A stretch of DNA of 64,000 nt from AWTP1-13 sp963770295 (GTDB lineage Bacteria; Pseudomonadota; Alphaproteobacteria; Rhizobiales; Hyphomicrobiaceae): contig CAVYPA010000016.1 of assembly GCA_963770295.1 (NCBI GenBank), positions 248,001 through 312,000 on the forward strand. Direction: 5' to 3'. Of the stretch, positions 9,155 through 18,068 are shown one piece after another (position 1 is the stretch's first letter; every line of letters starts with the position of its first letter). A model generated the notes under the pieces. That model worked only from the letters and a program-made list of their open reading frames with translations. It did not search any database and was not told the DNA's origin. A program made the position numbers and the translations under genes.

Positions 9155-9565
9155 ATGCGGAAAAGCGCTGAGACCCTTGCCGCCATCGTGTTGCTGGCGA
9201 TCGCCTCGACAACGGCCATCGCCCAATCCGCTCAAGAGACGGCGATCCGCGGCGTCATCGCCCGACAGCTCGAGGCCATGAACCGCGGCGACGCGGTGAC
9301 GTCTTTCGCCCTGGCATCTCCCGCCATCCAGTCGATATTTGGCGATGCGGCCAACTTCATGCGCATGGTCGAACGCAGTTATCCTCAAGTCTACCGATCG
9401 CGCAGCCATCGTTTTTTGAAACTTGACAGCACGCAAGGGCGGCTAATCCAGCGTGTCCTCATCGAAAGCAACACCGGGACCGTCGTCGCACGCTATGAGA
9501 TGGTCGAAATCGACGGCGCCTGGCGCATCAATGGCTGCAGCATCGAAGAGACCGAGGATGCCTGA
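9155..9565 (+). CDS. Exported DUF4864 protein
   Basis: From the ATG at 9155 the protein is about 136 residues with a clear Sec signal peptide (MRKSAETLAAIVLLAIASTT, cleaved after AIAQ). The mature part is an NTF2-like alpha+beta domain: AIRGVIARQLEAMNRGD, then ASPAIQSIFGDAANFMRMVERSYPQVYR and a C-terminal RYEMVEIDGAWRINGC. This matches the DUF4864 family of alphaproteobacterial periplasmic proteins, whose function is unknown. The start was chosen over an upstream frame extension (9071) because ggagc precedes it and the signal peptide begins there. It converges on the PPOX gene. Confidence 0.8.
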   Translation: MRKSAETLAAIVLLAIASTTAIAQSAQETAIRGVIARQLEAMNRGDAVTSFALASPAIQSIFGDAANFMRMVERSYPQVYRSRSHRFLKLDSTQGRLIQRVLIESNTGTVVARYEMVEIDGAWRINGCSIEETEDA

Positions 9566-9719
9566 TTACGGGCCCCGCATCGCGGCGTGTCGAGGCCGCG
9601 GCGCCAACACCCGGCTGCGTACGAGACGGGCGGTTAGGACCTACCTCGAAGGCAAGCGGGTCTGGCGAGCCTCGGGAAAATCGACGGCAGCAAGCGCGCA
9701 AGCAAAGAGCGCCTTGGCG

Positions 9720-10331
9720 CTAGTAGATGGTCTCTTTGAGGCGCTGGGGATAAGCGCGGTCGTAGTCGGCACCGTCGATGCCACCCTTGCTGAGGCGCTC
9801 CAGCATTTCGCCGGCGCTCGGCAACTCGGAGCGGGGAATCTGGGCCTCTTGGCTCCAGAGGCGTGAGCGCACGAGCGCTTTGGGACATTGCGTGTAAATG
9901 CGATCGACGGTGACGACCAAGACGGTTTTCGGCGACTTGCCATGAATTGAGAAGCTGGCCAGGAGGTCGGGGTCGGTCGAGATCTCGGCGCGACCGTTGA
10001 TCCTTAGCGTGTTTCCAATACCTGGAATCATGAATAGCAGCGAGATTCGCGGGTCGCGCACCAGGTTGCGGAGCGAATTGATGCGGTTGTTGCCGCGCCG
10101 ATCGGGGATCAAAACGGTGTTGGGATCGTGGACGCGGACAAAGCCGGGTGGGTCGCCGCGCGGGGAACAATCCAAGCCTTCGGGCCCGACCGTGGCCATT
10201 ACAACAAACGGGGATTTGTCGATAAAGGCCCGGTAGTGATCGGAAATATAGTCGATTTCCTTGACAATCGCCGCCGGAACCGGCTCGCCATAGAGCCTAT
10301 CGAGCTGTGCGAGCGTGGTGATGCGATGCAT
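9720..10331 (-). CDS. PPOX-type FMN-binding flavoprotein (MSMEG_1061-like)
   Basis: The 203-residue protein of the split-barrel pyridoxamine-phosphate-oxidase fold contains FVVMATVGPEGLDCSPRGD and the FMN-contact segment IPDRRGNNRINSLRNL. RISLLFMIPGIGNTLRINGRA is the typical dimer-interface strand pair. The family binds FMN or F420 and reduces or oxidises diverse small molecules; it is not PdxH itself. It starts at an ATG preceded by gaggttcctcc on the coding strand. The NIPSNAP gene lies about 205 bp upstream on the same strand. It may supply flavin chemistry for the catabolic genes around it, but no substrate can be named. Confidence 0.8.
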   Translation of the reverse strand: MHRITTLAQLDRLYGEPVPAAIVKEIDYISDHYRAFIDKSPFVVMATVGPEGLDCSPRGDPPGFVRVHDPNTVLIPDRRGNNRINSLRNLVRDPRISLLFMIPGIGNTLRINGRAEISTDPDLLASFSIHGKSPKTVLVVTVDRIYTQCPKALVRSRLWSQEAQIPRSELPSAGEMLERLSKGGIDGADYDRAYPQRLKETIY

Positions 10332-10536
10332 GGAGGAACCTCGAGGTGCTATTCGGGCACAAGACGCAGTCTATGAGAAAAAGCGCCCGCGCGGCACCCG
10401 CGGATTGACGCGGCGCAGGGCCTGAGAAACTCGAAACGCTCCGGCGCCGGGAGTGGGCGGCACCGCCACGGTCCTCCTTCACAGCGACGCCTTGCTGCAA
10501 CACTGAGCGCAGGGGTCGCGGTGCTCACTTTTTTTG

Positions 10537-10866
10537 CTACTGCGCCGTCGATAGCCGGGTCGGCACGATGCGCTGGACCTTGATCGCGGAGCGATCGATG
10601 AGCTCGGTAACCTTTGGCGCGATGACATTCTTCCAATGCTCGGTCTCGTAGACGGCCTTGTAGAGCCGCTCGCGTTCTGTCTCGCTCTCAAATCGACGCA
10701 TCCAGACGTAGACACTGTCGTCCTGTTCGCCCCGGTAGCTGCCGGTGATCACCATGCCCTTTGCCACCTGGAAGGGGATGATCTCCTCCTGCATGCACCG
10801 AAGCCAAGCCTCCATCTTGCCGGGTCGGATCGTGTATTGTCTAAGCTCGTAGAACGCCATTGCCAT
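10537..10866 (-). CDS. NIPSNAP-family protein
   Basis: This is a 109-residue dimeric alpha/beta-barrel (ferredoxin-like) protein. FYELRQYTIRPGKMEAWLRCM, GSYRGEQDDSVYVWMRRFES and RERLYKAVYETEHWK are the conserved NIPSNAP landmarks. Bacterial members often sit in catabolic clusters, where a few act as isomerases or monooxygenase-like small enzymes; most have no assigned role. An ATG at 10866 has an upstream purine-rich site. A second NIPSNAP gene occurs at 42.1 kb, again near CMD and LLM genes, which argues for a recurring functional set. Confidence 0.85.
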   Translation of the reverse strand: MAMAFYELRQYTIRPGKMEAWLRCMQEEIIPFQVAKGMVITGSYRGEQDDSVYVWMRRFESETERERLYKAVYETEHWKNVIAPKVTELIDRSAIKVQRIVPTRLSTAQ

Positions 10867-10968
10867 CTCCCGTCTCGTGCCAGGACCGATGAGCCTAACC
10901 TATACTGCGGGCAATCGGAACCGTGTCGCAACTGCGCAGACCGCTTTAGAGCTTGCCGATCCATGCGT

Positions 10969-11988
10969 CTAGGCACGCCCCGCCCTCCAGATGCGGTCCA
11001 AAACGCGTCGCAGGTTCTCCCCGAGGTAGGCGCGAATATGCGCCTCTCTCCAGCCGCGCCGAACCAGCGCCTCGGTTACTTTCGGCAGCTCCGAGTGCTT
11101 GTTGCAATCCACCAGATAGCGAGCGGGAATATCCTCTCCGAACACCCGATTGAACCGATTGATGCCTTCCCAGCGGCGCCAGTGACTGCGCTCGAACGCT
11201 AATTGCCGGTAATCACTGCCGGTGGCGAGGTCGGTGCCGAAGGCGACGTGCTCGAAGCCGGCAATATTGATGATGTGCTCGAGGTGGCGGACATAGTCGT
11301 CGATACTGGGCTTCCTCGCCGGATTTTGGTCCCAGCACATCGGGCCATAGATGCTGGCACCGATCACGCCGCCCGTCTGCGCCACCGCCTTGATGATTTC
11401 GTCGGTCTTGTTGCGCTCCAGATTGGCGAGATGGCGCGCGTTGGCATGTGTCACCAGGACCGGCTGCGAGGAAGCCTCGATCACGCCAAGCATGGTACGC
11501 TGGCCGACATGGGAAAGATCGATAGCAATGCCGATTTGGTTCATTATTTTCACGGCATCACGGCCAAGCAGCGTGAGGCCCGCCTCTTCGGGCTCAAGGC
11601 AACCGTCGCCAAACGCGTTCCGAAAATTATACGTGAGCTGCATGATCCGAAGCCCGAGCCGGCGCAAGAAATACAGGCGATCGAGCTCGTCGGCGACCGG
11701 CCTGATGTTCTGCATGCCCATAATGATGCCGACCTTGCCCTCGGTCTTGACGCGCTCGAGATCGGCCGCGGTCTCGACCAGCAGCCACGGGGAGTTGGGC
11801 CGATTGATAATGCCGTGCCAGCGCGCGATCTCAGAGCAGGCCTGAGGGAAGTCAGCCTCGAAATGGCAAGTCGTGATGTTGAGGGCATCGACGCCACCCG
11901 CCTTCAGATCGGCGACGTCGCCATCACAGTGATAGACGAGACCGTCGATGACGAGTGCGTCTTGGTGCAGTCTCAGAGGATCGATCAT
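10969..11988 (-). CDS. M19 (membrane/renal dipeptidase) family metallohydrolase
   Basis: The 339-residue TIM-barrel hydrolase of the M19 family cleaves dipeptides or related amides with a di-zinc centre. Metal-site elements are visible in order: HCDGD near the N-terminus, GMQNIRP, IDLSHVG, VTHANAR and a late GTDLATG aspartate. I take the ATG at 11988 because it is preceded by ggagagcgc and gives a normal N-terminus (MIDPLRLHQDALVIDG); the frame stays open upstream to 12084, but that extension is not family-like. The gene diverges from the P450 with about 170 bp between starts. It may process an amide made in the same pathway. Confidence 0.85.
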   Translation of the reverse strand: MIDPLRLHQDALVIDGLVYHCDGDVADLKAGGVDALNITTCHFEADFPQACSEIARWHGIINRPNSPWLLVETAADLERVKTEGKVGIIMGMQNIRPVADELDRLYFLRRLGLRIMQLTYNFRNAFGDGCLEPEEAGLTLLGRDAVKIMNQIGIAIDLSHVGQRTMLGVIEASSQPVLVTHANARHLANLERNKTDEIIKAVAQTGGVIGASIYGPMCWDQNPARKPSIDDYVRHLEHIINIAGFEHVAFGTDLATGSDYRQLAFERSHWRRWEGINRFNRVFGEDIPARYLVDCNKHSELPKVTEALVRRGWREAHIRAYLGENLRRVLDRIWRAGRA

Positions 11989-12157
11989 GCGCTCTCCGGT
12001 CCTTGGCAAAGCCATGCTGGCGACGCGGACGCAGTCAACGTTTGGGAGGCCTTCCGCCCATGCCGCCAGTGTCGCCGGCGCCATCCTTGCGATAGTATCG
12101 CGTCATCTAGAACACCGAAAGCATGCCCAAAAGCGGGGTTCTCCTTCGGAGGCGGTC

Positions 12158-13396
12158 GTGACCACAGAAAACCTTGTCGCCCAGGATCTGCAGCCCCTCG
12201 GCGCGATCGATGTTAGCGATCCAACCCTCTACCAAGAGGACCGATGGGCACCACTTTTTGCCCGCCTGCGGCGCGAGGCTCCCGTGCACTACTGCGCGGC
12301 CAGTCGCTATGGGCCGTTCTGGTCGGTAACGCGCTACAACGACATCATGGCGGTCGAGCTCGATCATGCGACTTATTCCTCCGAGCTCGGCGGCATTCAA
12401 GTCGAAGACCAGCCGGCCGACATGAAGCGGGGCAGCTTCATCCGGCTAGACCCGCCGCGCCACACGGCACAACGCAAGACCGTTGCCCCAATTGCGGCCC
12501 CCGCCAACCTGGCCAGCTACGAGGTGACGATCCGGCAGCGCACCCGTGCGGTGCTCGATGAGCTGCCGCGCAACGAGACCTTCGACTGGGTGGACAAAGT
12601 CTCGGTCGAGCTCACCACCATGATGCTGGCAACGCTGTTCGCTTTCCCGTGGCAGGAGCGGCGCAAGCTCACCTTTTGGTCGGACGTCGCAATTTGCAAC
12701 GTGAACGCGCCGGATGCCCCCGTGCACTCGGAGGCCGAGCAATTCGCCGAGCTTCTACGCATGGCGGATGCATTCAAAGTGCTCTGGCGCGAGCGGGCGG
12801 CGGCGGCACGCAAACTCGATCTCATTTCCATGATGGCACATAGTGACGATACGCGCGCCATGCCCGAGATGGAGTTCGTTGGCAATCTTGCGCTGCTGAT
12901 CGTCGGCGGCAACGACACGACGCGGAACTCGATGTCGGGCGGTCTTCTGGCGCTGGCGGAACACCCAGGCGAGCTCGCCAAGCTCAAAGCCAATCCCGCA
13001 CTCGTCCCCAGCCTCGTTGCCGAGACCATCCGTTACCAGACACCCGTGCTCCACATGCGCCGAACGGCCACGCGTGACGTCGAACTCGCCGGCCAGGCGA
13101 TCCGGCAAGGTGACAAGGTCGTCATGTGGTATGTGTCGGGCAACCGCGACGACAGTGTTATCGACAAGCCCGACGCATTCATTGTCGACCGTGCCAGGCC
13201 GCGGCAACATCTCTCCTATGGCGCCGGCATCCATCGCTGCGTGGGCGATCGGCTGGCGGACCTGCAACTGCGAGTGCTCTGGGAGGAAATACTGGCGCGG
13301 GACCTCGATATTGAGGTGGTAGGGCCTCCGACGCGCCTTTACTCAAACTTCATCCGCGGCATCCGCGCCTTGCCGGTCCGCATCGCTAGCGGTTGA
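12158..13396 (+). CDS. Cytochrome P450
   Basis: This is a 412-residue soluble bacterial P450. Visible motifs are the I-helix GGNDTTRN near residues 250-257 (acid-Thr oxygen-activation pair), the K-helix ETIR (Glu289-Arg292) and the heme loop HLSYGAGIHRCVGD with the thiolate ligand Cys361. The pattern resembles the CYP125/CYP142-like clan, but a subfamily should not be claimed. I chose a GTG start at 12158 with ggagg six bases upstream; a longer frame from 11948 would overlap the divergent dipeptidase. The ferredoxin and reductase partners are not in the window. It is followed by the enolase-superfamily and lyase genes on the same strand, so it may begin a degradative operon. Confidence 0.9.
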   Translation: MTTENLVAQDLQPLGAIDVSDPTLYQEDRWAPLFARLRREAPVHYCAASRYGPFWSVTRYNDIMAVELDHATYSSELGGIQVEDQPADMKRGSFIRLDPPRHTAQRKTVAPIAAPANLASYEVTIRQRTRAVLDELPRNETFDWVDKVSVELTTMMLATLFAFPWQERRKLTFWSDVAICNVNAPDAPVHSEAEQFAELLRMADAFKVLWRERAAAARKLDLISMMAHSDDTRAMPEMEFVGNLALLIVGGNDTTRNSMSGGLLALAEHPGELAKLKANPALVPSLVAETIRYQTPVLHMRRTATRDVELAGQAIRQGDKVVMWYVSGNRDDSVIDKPDAFIVDRARPRQHLSYGAGIHRCVGDRLADLQLRVLWEEILARDLDIEVVGPPTRLYSNFIRGIRALPVRIASG

Positions 13397-13522
13397 GCGA
13401 GCCGCTGGCAAGCTGAAACGGGGGCAGACATTCGAGGGCTGCAACCCGCGGTGTGGCCTGTCGCAGGCAAGGCGTTGGCGGGTGTCGACCGACACCTGCG
13501 AAGACCACAAGGGAAGGCAGCA

Positions 13523-14617
13523 ATGGCAAAAATCGACACCGTCGAGACGAGACACTACCGCATTCCGCTCGAAAGTGCGCTCTCCAACTCCACGCACGGG
13601 ACCATGACGGCCTTCGAGCTCATCACGGTGCGCGTGCGCGACCGCGACGGGGCTCAAGGTGTCGGCTACACCTATACCACCGGACACAACGGCGCCGCCA
13701 TCCATGCAACGCTGGAGCATGCGATCCGCGACCTGGTTGTGGGTGAAGATGCCGACCGTATCGAGCATCTTTGGGGCAAGGTGTGGTGGGGTCTGCACTA
13801 CGGCGGGCGTGGAGGTGCCGCCGTGCTCGCGCAATCCGCCCTCGACATTGCCCTGCATGATCTCAAGGCGAAACGCGCAAAACTTCCGTTGTGGAAGCTG
13901 CTTGGAGGTCACGATCCGAAGGTGCCATGCTATGCCGGCGGCATCGACCTCGATCTCGACGCCGGCGCGCTTTTGAGGCAGACCGACGGACACCTTGCCA
14001 AGGGCTTCCGCGCCATCAAAATGAAAGTAGGTCGCGACCGCTTGAGCGAGGATGTCGCCAAGGTCGCGGCCATGCGCAAACACCTTGGCAACGAATTCCC
14101 GCTGATGGTCGACGCCAACATGAAATGGACCGCCGACGAGGCGATCCGTCGTGCCCGCGCGTTCGGCGGCTACGACCTCGTCTGGCTCGAGGAACCCACG
14201 ATCCCGGACGACGTGGCGGGCCACGTCCGCGTCGCCCGCGAGGGCGGCATTCCCATTGCCACGGGCGAGAATTTCCGCACGCTTTGGGAGTTCAAGCAGA
14301 TGATCGCTGCGGGCGGTGTGTCCTATCCCGAACCGGACGTCACCAATTGTGGTGGCGTCACCGTGTTCATGAAGATTGCTCATCTTGCCGAGGCACACAA
14401 TTTGCCCCTCACCTCGCACGGCGCGCATGACCTCACGGTGCACCTTTTGGCGGCCTGTCCAAACCGCAGCTATCTCGAGGCGCACGGCTTCGGTCTTGAT
14501 CGCTATATCAACCACCCCATAGAGCTCAGCGATGGATGCGCCATGGCACCCGATCGTCCTGGCCATGGCATCGGCTTTGACTGGAAGGCGCTCGAGCGTC
14601 TAAGCGAGGGAAGCTGA
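13523..14617 (+). CDS. Mandelate racemase / muconate lactonizing enzyme-family protein, MR subgroup
   Basis: The 364-residue enolase-superfamily enzyme uses Mg2+ to abstract the proton alpha to a carboxylate. The full mandelate-racemase catalytic set is present at an offset of +2 from the classic numbering: Lys166-x-Lys168 (IKMKVG), Asp197 and Asn199 (VDANMKW), Glu223 (WLEEP), Glu249 (ATGEN), Asp272, His299 (TSHGAHD) and Glu319. It is therefore a competent MR-type racemase or acid-sugar dehydratase; which one cannot be read off. The start at 13523 has ggaaggcag upstream. It ends 38 bp before the lyase gene, making co-transcription likely. Confidence 0.9.
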   Translation: MAKIDTVETRHYRIPLESALSNSTHGTMTAFELITVRVRDRDGAQGVGYTYTTGHNGAAIHATLEHAIRDLVVGEDADRIEHLWGKVWWGLHYGGRGGAAVLAQSALDIALHDLKAKRAKLPLWKLLGGHDPKVPCYAGGIDLDLDAGALLRQTDGHLAKGFRAIKMKVGRDRLSEDVAKVAAMRKHLGNEFPLMVDANMKWTADEAIRRARAFGGYDLVWLEEPTIPDDVAGHVRVAREGGIPIATGENFRTLWEFKQMIAAGGVSYPEPDVTNCGGVTVFMKIAHLAEAHNLPLTSHGAHDLTVHLLAACPNRSYLEAHGFGLDRYINHPIELSDGCAMAPDRPGHGIGFDWKALERLSEGS

Positions 14618-14655
14618 ACCCCAAGTCATCCAGGCTGCGACATCGGTGAGGCCTC

Positions 14656-16020
14656 ATGAGTGATACGCTTCCAACCGCCACGCGCGTCGCCGATCCGGGC
14701 ATTCGCGCCATCTATTCTCAGGAGAGCCGCTGGCAGGCCTGGCTCGACGTCGAGGTGGCACTGGCAAGGACGCAGGCGGAGCTTGCGATCATTCCAGCCG
14801 AGGCGGCCGATGCCATCGCGCGCGTGGCACGGCTTGAGTTGCTAGACCGCGCGCGCATCGCCGAAGGCTTTGCACGCACCGGCCACACTCTTGTGCCGCT
14901 CGTTTGGGAGCTTGCTCGCGTGGTCGGCGACCCGCATGGCGGCTGGGTGCACTGGGGTGCAACCACCCAGAACATCACGCAGACTGGTGATCTGCTACTT
15001 TTGCGCAAGGCGCACAAAATTTTCGTTTACCTAATCGGCGAGACCCTCACGGCGATGGCCGATCTCGCCGAGCGTAGCGCCGAGATGCCGATGGCAGCTC
15101 GCACGCACGGCCAGCATGCCGTACCCGCGACCTTCGGCTACAAGGTGGCCGTCTGGATCGACGAGTTGCTGCGGCATCTCGAGCGGCTGCAACAGGCTCA
15201 ACCGCGTCTGTTCGTGGCGATGCTCGGCGGCGGCGCCGGCACGTTTGCCTCGCTGGGCAAGAATGGTCCGCTGGTACAGGCGGGTATCGGCAGACACTTG
15301 GGCTTGAGCTCGATGCCGGTGCCATCGCGCGCGCTTGGCGACCATTTGGCCGAGAACGTGTGCATTCTGGGCATGCTGGCTGCGACCTGCGGCAAAATTG
15401 GGCGGGAGATCTACACGCTGATGAAGACGGAATTCGGCGAGGTCGAGGAGCCGGTTCCACCCGGGACGGTCGGCAGCTCGACAATGCCACAGAAGCGCAA
15501 CCCGAAACTGTGCCAGGACGTGATCGCGCTGACAGCGGAGATACGTGCGCTGGTGCCCATGGCGCTCGAGGCCATGCAGACCGAGCACGAGGCCGACCGC
15601 ACGACCAGCTTGATGATGGACGCCGCCGAGGCGCGCGCGTGCATTGCCACGGGCGATGCCTTGAGCAGGCTCAGAGAAATCGTGCGCGGCCTACGGCTCG
15701 ATCCCGAGCGGATGCGGCGCAACCTGAATTTGGGCGGCGGATTGATCATGGCCGAGGCCATCATGCTGGAGTTGGGCGCCGTCCTCGGCCGCCAGCACGC
15801 CCACGATGTGGTCTACGACGCCGCGCAAGCGGCCATCCTCGAGAATCGGGCTTTTTCCGCGGTGCTCGCGGCGGACCCGAGAGTGAGCGCGCACCTTTCG
15901 CCCCCCGCCATCGACAAACTTCTTGATCCCGCCGCCTACACCGGCCTCTGCGCCGAAATGGCCAGGCAAGCCGTGGCCCGCGTGCGCAAGATCGCCCCGG
16001 CGCTCATCGCCAACGGCTAG
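14656..16020 (+). CDS. Fumarase/adenylosuccinate lyase-superfamily enzyme (PcaB-like)
   Basis: The 454-residue, mostly helical protein carries the superfamily signature GSSTMPQKRNP near residue 275, the mobile loop with the catalytic serine. Also present are GWVHWGATTQNITQTG (substrate loop) and MAARTHGQHAVPATFG with the catalytic His. Overall it is closest to 3-carboxy-cis,cis-muconate cycloisomerase and related C-N or C-O lyases rather than PurB, whose pathway neighbours are missing. It sits directly after the MR-type enzyme on the same strand. The pair could perform consecutive elimination or isomerisation steps; the substrate is unknown. Confidence 0.85.
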   Translation: MSDTLPTATRVADPGIRAIYSQESRWQAWLDVEVALARTQAELAIIPAEAADAIARVARLELLDRARIAEGFARTGHTLVPLVWELARVVGDPHGGWVHWGATTQNITQTGDLLLLRKAHKIFVYLIGETLTAMADLAERSAEMPMAARTHGQHAVPATFGYKVAVWIDELLRHLERLQQAQPRLFVAMLGGGAGTFASLGKNGPLVQAGIGRHLGLSSMPVPSRALGDHLAENVCILGMLAATCGKIGREIYTLMKTEFGEVEEPVPPGTVGSSTMPQKRNPKLCQDVIALTAEIRALVPMALEAMQTEHEADRTTSLMMDAAEARACIATGDALSRLREIVRGLRLDPERMRRNLNLGGGLIMAEAIMLELGAVLGRQHAHDVVYDAAQAAILENRAFSAVLAADPRVSAHLSPPAIDKLLDPAAYTGLCAEMARQAVARVRKIAPALIANG

Positions 16021-16038
16021 GACTGGCACGCCGCTGCA

Positions 16039-16094
16039 GACCTGACAGGATTGGCCTGACAGGATTGGCCTGGCAGGATTGGCCTGGCAGGATT
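16039..16094. repeat. 14-bp tandem repeat, four copies
   Basis: Four adjacent copies of ggcctgrcaggatt lie just after the lyase stop codon; the last two are identical. They sit in the 166-bp convergent gap before the DUF1446 gene and are not part of a recognisable gene. Confidence 0.9.
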
Positions 16095-16186
16095 GGCGAA
16101 CACCGTTGCTGGCACCGGGCGACCGGATCCCCAGCGCGCCGGTCGTCCCAACGTCCGTGCCACGCTGGCGAGCCCGGAAACGATCA

Positions 16187-17608
16187 TCAAGGCCCGGCGC
16201 CGCCGTGCGATCCGCCGAGCCTGTGCACCTCGACCGGGAACAAGTGCGCCAGGTCGTCAACGTCCATCAGGTGAAAGACACTGAAGCGGTACGCCTCGCC
16301 GATCATGAGCTCGGGCGGCGTGAAAGGGAAAGCCAGATTGCCGGCCGTCGACAGCCGCCCGGCATAGCCATGGTGCAGCAGATACTGCTTGGTCGTGCGG
16401 ATCACCTCCTCTGCCCGCTCGGGCGAGCCGGCGATACACTCACCCATCACGAATGCCTCACGCGGCATCTGGGCGGGTGGTTCCGCCCATCGACGCACCC
16501 CATCGACACCGTAGAGCCGAAAGCCGAGGCGGTAGTCCTCGATGGTATCCTCACAGACAAGATCGCGGACAATGCGCGCAACGTCGGCAAATATCTCCTC
16601 GTGCCGGGAGATAAAATGTGGATCGGCGGCTCCGGCGATGAGCAGGGCGCGATAACCGACTTTGGCGGCGCCTTCGAGTTTCAAGGTCAGGCGCTCGGCG
16701 GGCTCAAAGGTTGCACCCTCGACCCGCGTGCGCCGGCCATCGATGGCCCGGTAGGTCACATGGCGCAAATCGGCGCGGCCGGACGGCTCGCGCACCTCAT
16801 AGGGATCCGCCTGTTCGTAGAGGCTATGGGCGGCAACACTCGACGGCGTGGCCCGTCGGTCCGGCGCCATGCTTTCGAGTTCGAAACCCTCATCATCGAG
16901 AACGCCGAGGATGCTGTCGCGCCCACCGGGAACGCAGCACAGCGATGCACACTCGATGATCTTGGCCATATGCATCGAGAGCCCCGGCGGAAAGCCCAGG
17001 ATCGACGGGATGCTGGCGAAAATGCCCGTGTCGCACGCGCGACCGAGCACGACCACGTCCACGTCGGCCTCCAGCGCCCGCCGGAACGCCTCGAGCCCAA
17101 GCTGACCGACGATGTTGGATGCGGCATCGACATCCGCCGCCGTCAATGGAGGCATGGTGTCCATCGGCCGCACGCGGCCGTCCGCAATCGCTTGCTTTAA
17201 CGCCTTGCGCGGCATGTCCGAGGCGACCACAGCCATGCGGAAGGCAAGCCCATCCTCGCGGGCGATGTCGCGAATGATTTCGAGCGTCTGCTCGAGGTGC
17301 GGTCTGGCTCCCGCCGAACCCGCCGAACCGACGATCAAAGGAATATCCAGCCGGCGCGCCGCGCGCAGCACCTTGCGCAGGTCGCGCTTGGCCCCCACAC
17401 GCGTCGGCGCCATCTTGCCGCTCCCGAGGTAGGCTGGCCCGATGTCGATCGAGCCCATATCGACGCCGATCATATCGGGCGCATGTGCCAGACCCGCCTC
17501 GAGGGCCGGTGTCGGAATGCCATAGCCGAGCTGGCCCGAGGCACCGAGCGAGCGCAGCGGCCGCCGGCGGCGGCCGAAGTCGTCAAGCAGGCGCGCAATG
17601 GCGGTCAT
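16187..17608 (-). CDS. Acyclic terpene utilization AtuA-family protein (DUF1446)
   Basis: The 473-residue protein belongs to the DUF1446/AtuA family, named from the Pseudomonas acyclic terpene cluster, with unknown biochemistry. Distinctive stretches are GASGQLGYG, DMIGVDMGSIDIGPAYLGSG, IVGSAGSAGARPH, VVLGRACDTGIFA and the late SRHEEIFADVARIVRDL. No signal peptide or membrane segment is visible. Its start overlaps the stop of the DUF4387 gene upstream by 4 bp (ATGA type), so the two are translationally coupled. Fused or paired AtuA-DUF4387 proteins are common, suggesting one complex. The neighbouring lyase, racemase and ABC importer imply a catabolic role. Confidence 0.9.
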   Translation of the reverse strand: MTAIARLLDDFGRRRRPLRSLGASGQLGYGIPTPALEAGLAHAPDMIGVDMGSIDIGPAYLGSGKMAPTRVGAKRDLRKVLRAARRLDIPLIVGSAGSAGARPHLEQTLEIIRDIAREDGLAFRMAVVASDMPRKALKQAIADGRVRPMDTMPPLTAADVDAASNIVGQLGLEAFRRALEADVDVVVLGRACDTGIFASIPSILGFPPGLSMHMAKIIECASLCCVPGGRDSILGVLDDEGFELESMAPDRRATPSSVAAHSLYEQADPYEVREPSGRADLRHVTYRAIDGRRTRVEGATFEPAERLTLKLEGAAKVGYRALLIAGAADPHFISRHEEIFADVARIVRDLVCEDTIEDYRLGFRLYGVDGVRRWAEPPAQMPREAFVMGECIAGSPERAEEVIRTTKQYLLHHGYAGRLSTAGNLAFPFTPPELMIGEAYRFSVFHLMDVDDLAHLFPVEVHRLGGSHGGAGP

Positions 17609-17907
17609 AGTTCGATATCCAGAAGGGCCGCGTGCTGCTGGGCGCCGTAGACGTCGCGATCGCCGATATCCCCGGACACGATTTCACGCGGCAGCGTAAT
17701 CTTGACGGCGAGTGCCGGTTCGAACGGCAGCACGGCAACCTCGTTTTCACTTAGACGGTAGCGCTGTGCGACTTGCCGGCGAAGGGGACCAAGCCGGGCG
17801 GTAACATAGGCGAAGGTTGCCGCATCGGGCAGCATCACGTCGAGGGTCAAAAGACAGGGGCCCGCGTTCTTGCTGCGGATGACCTTTGCAATGGCGTCGA
17901 GACGCAT
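17605..17907 (-). CDS. DUF4387 protein
   Basis: The 100-residue protein matches the DUF4387 family: AKVIRSKNAGPCLLTLDVMLP at the start and VAVLPFEPALAVKITLPREIVSGDIGDRDVYGAQQHAALLDIEL-type ending, split here across its length. DUF4387 is usually found next to, or fused with, AtuA/DUF1446 proteins. The stop overlaps the AtuA start by 4 bp, strong evidence for a functional pair. No catalytic residues are established for the family. It starts at an ATG with no closely spaced gene upstream. Confidence 0.85.
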   Translation of the reverse strand: MRLDAIAKVIRSKNAGPCLLTLDVMLPDAATFAYVTARLGPLRRQVAQRYRLSENEVAVLPFEPALAVKITLPREIVSGDIGDRDVYGAQQHAALLDIEL

Positions 17908-18068
17908 GAGGTTGGCCTTTCAGCTTTGCGCAATGCTTGGGAGCGGCGCCCGGACAACCGCTTGCCGAGTTGAGGCCGAGCATCAATCCGGACCACCGGC
18001 CGAACCATTGGCCCCCGTGGCCCACCGCGCGACGTGGCGAGTTGGCTCAGCTGACCAATGTCGTCGCA

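Noticed and set aside
13343..14566. 407-codon reverse frame opposite the MR-type enolase
   Set aside because: Antisense to a gene with the full catalytic residue set; composition not protein-like.
16039..16094. CRISPR array
   Set aside because: Repeat units are adjacent without unique spacers and no cas genes are present; the same applies to the arrays at 60096 and 61204.
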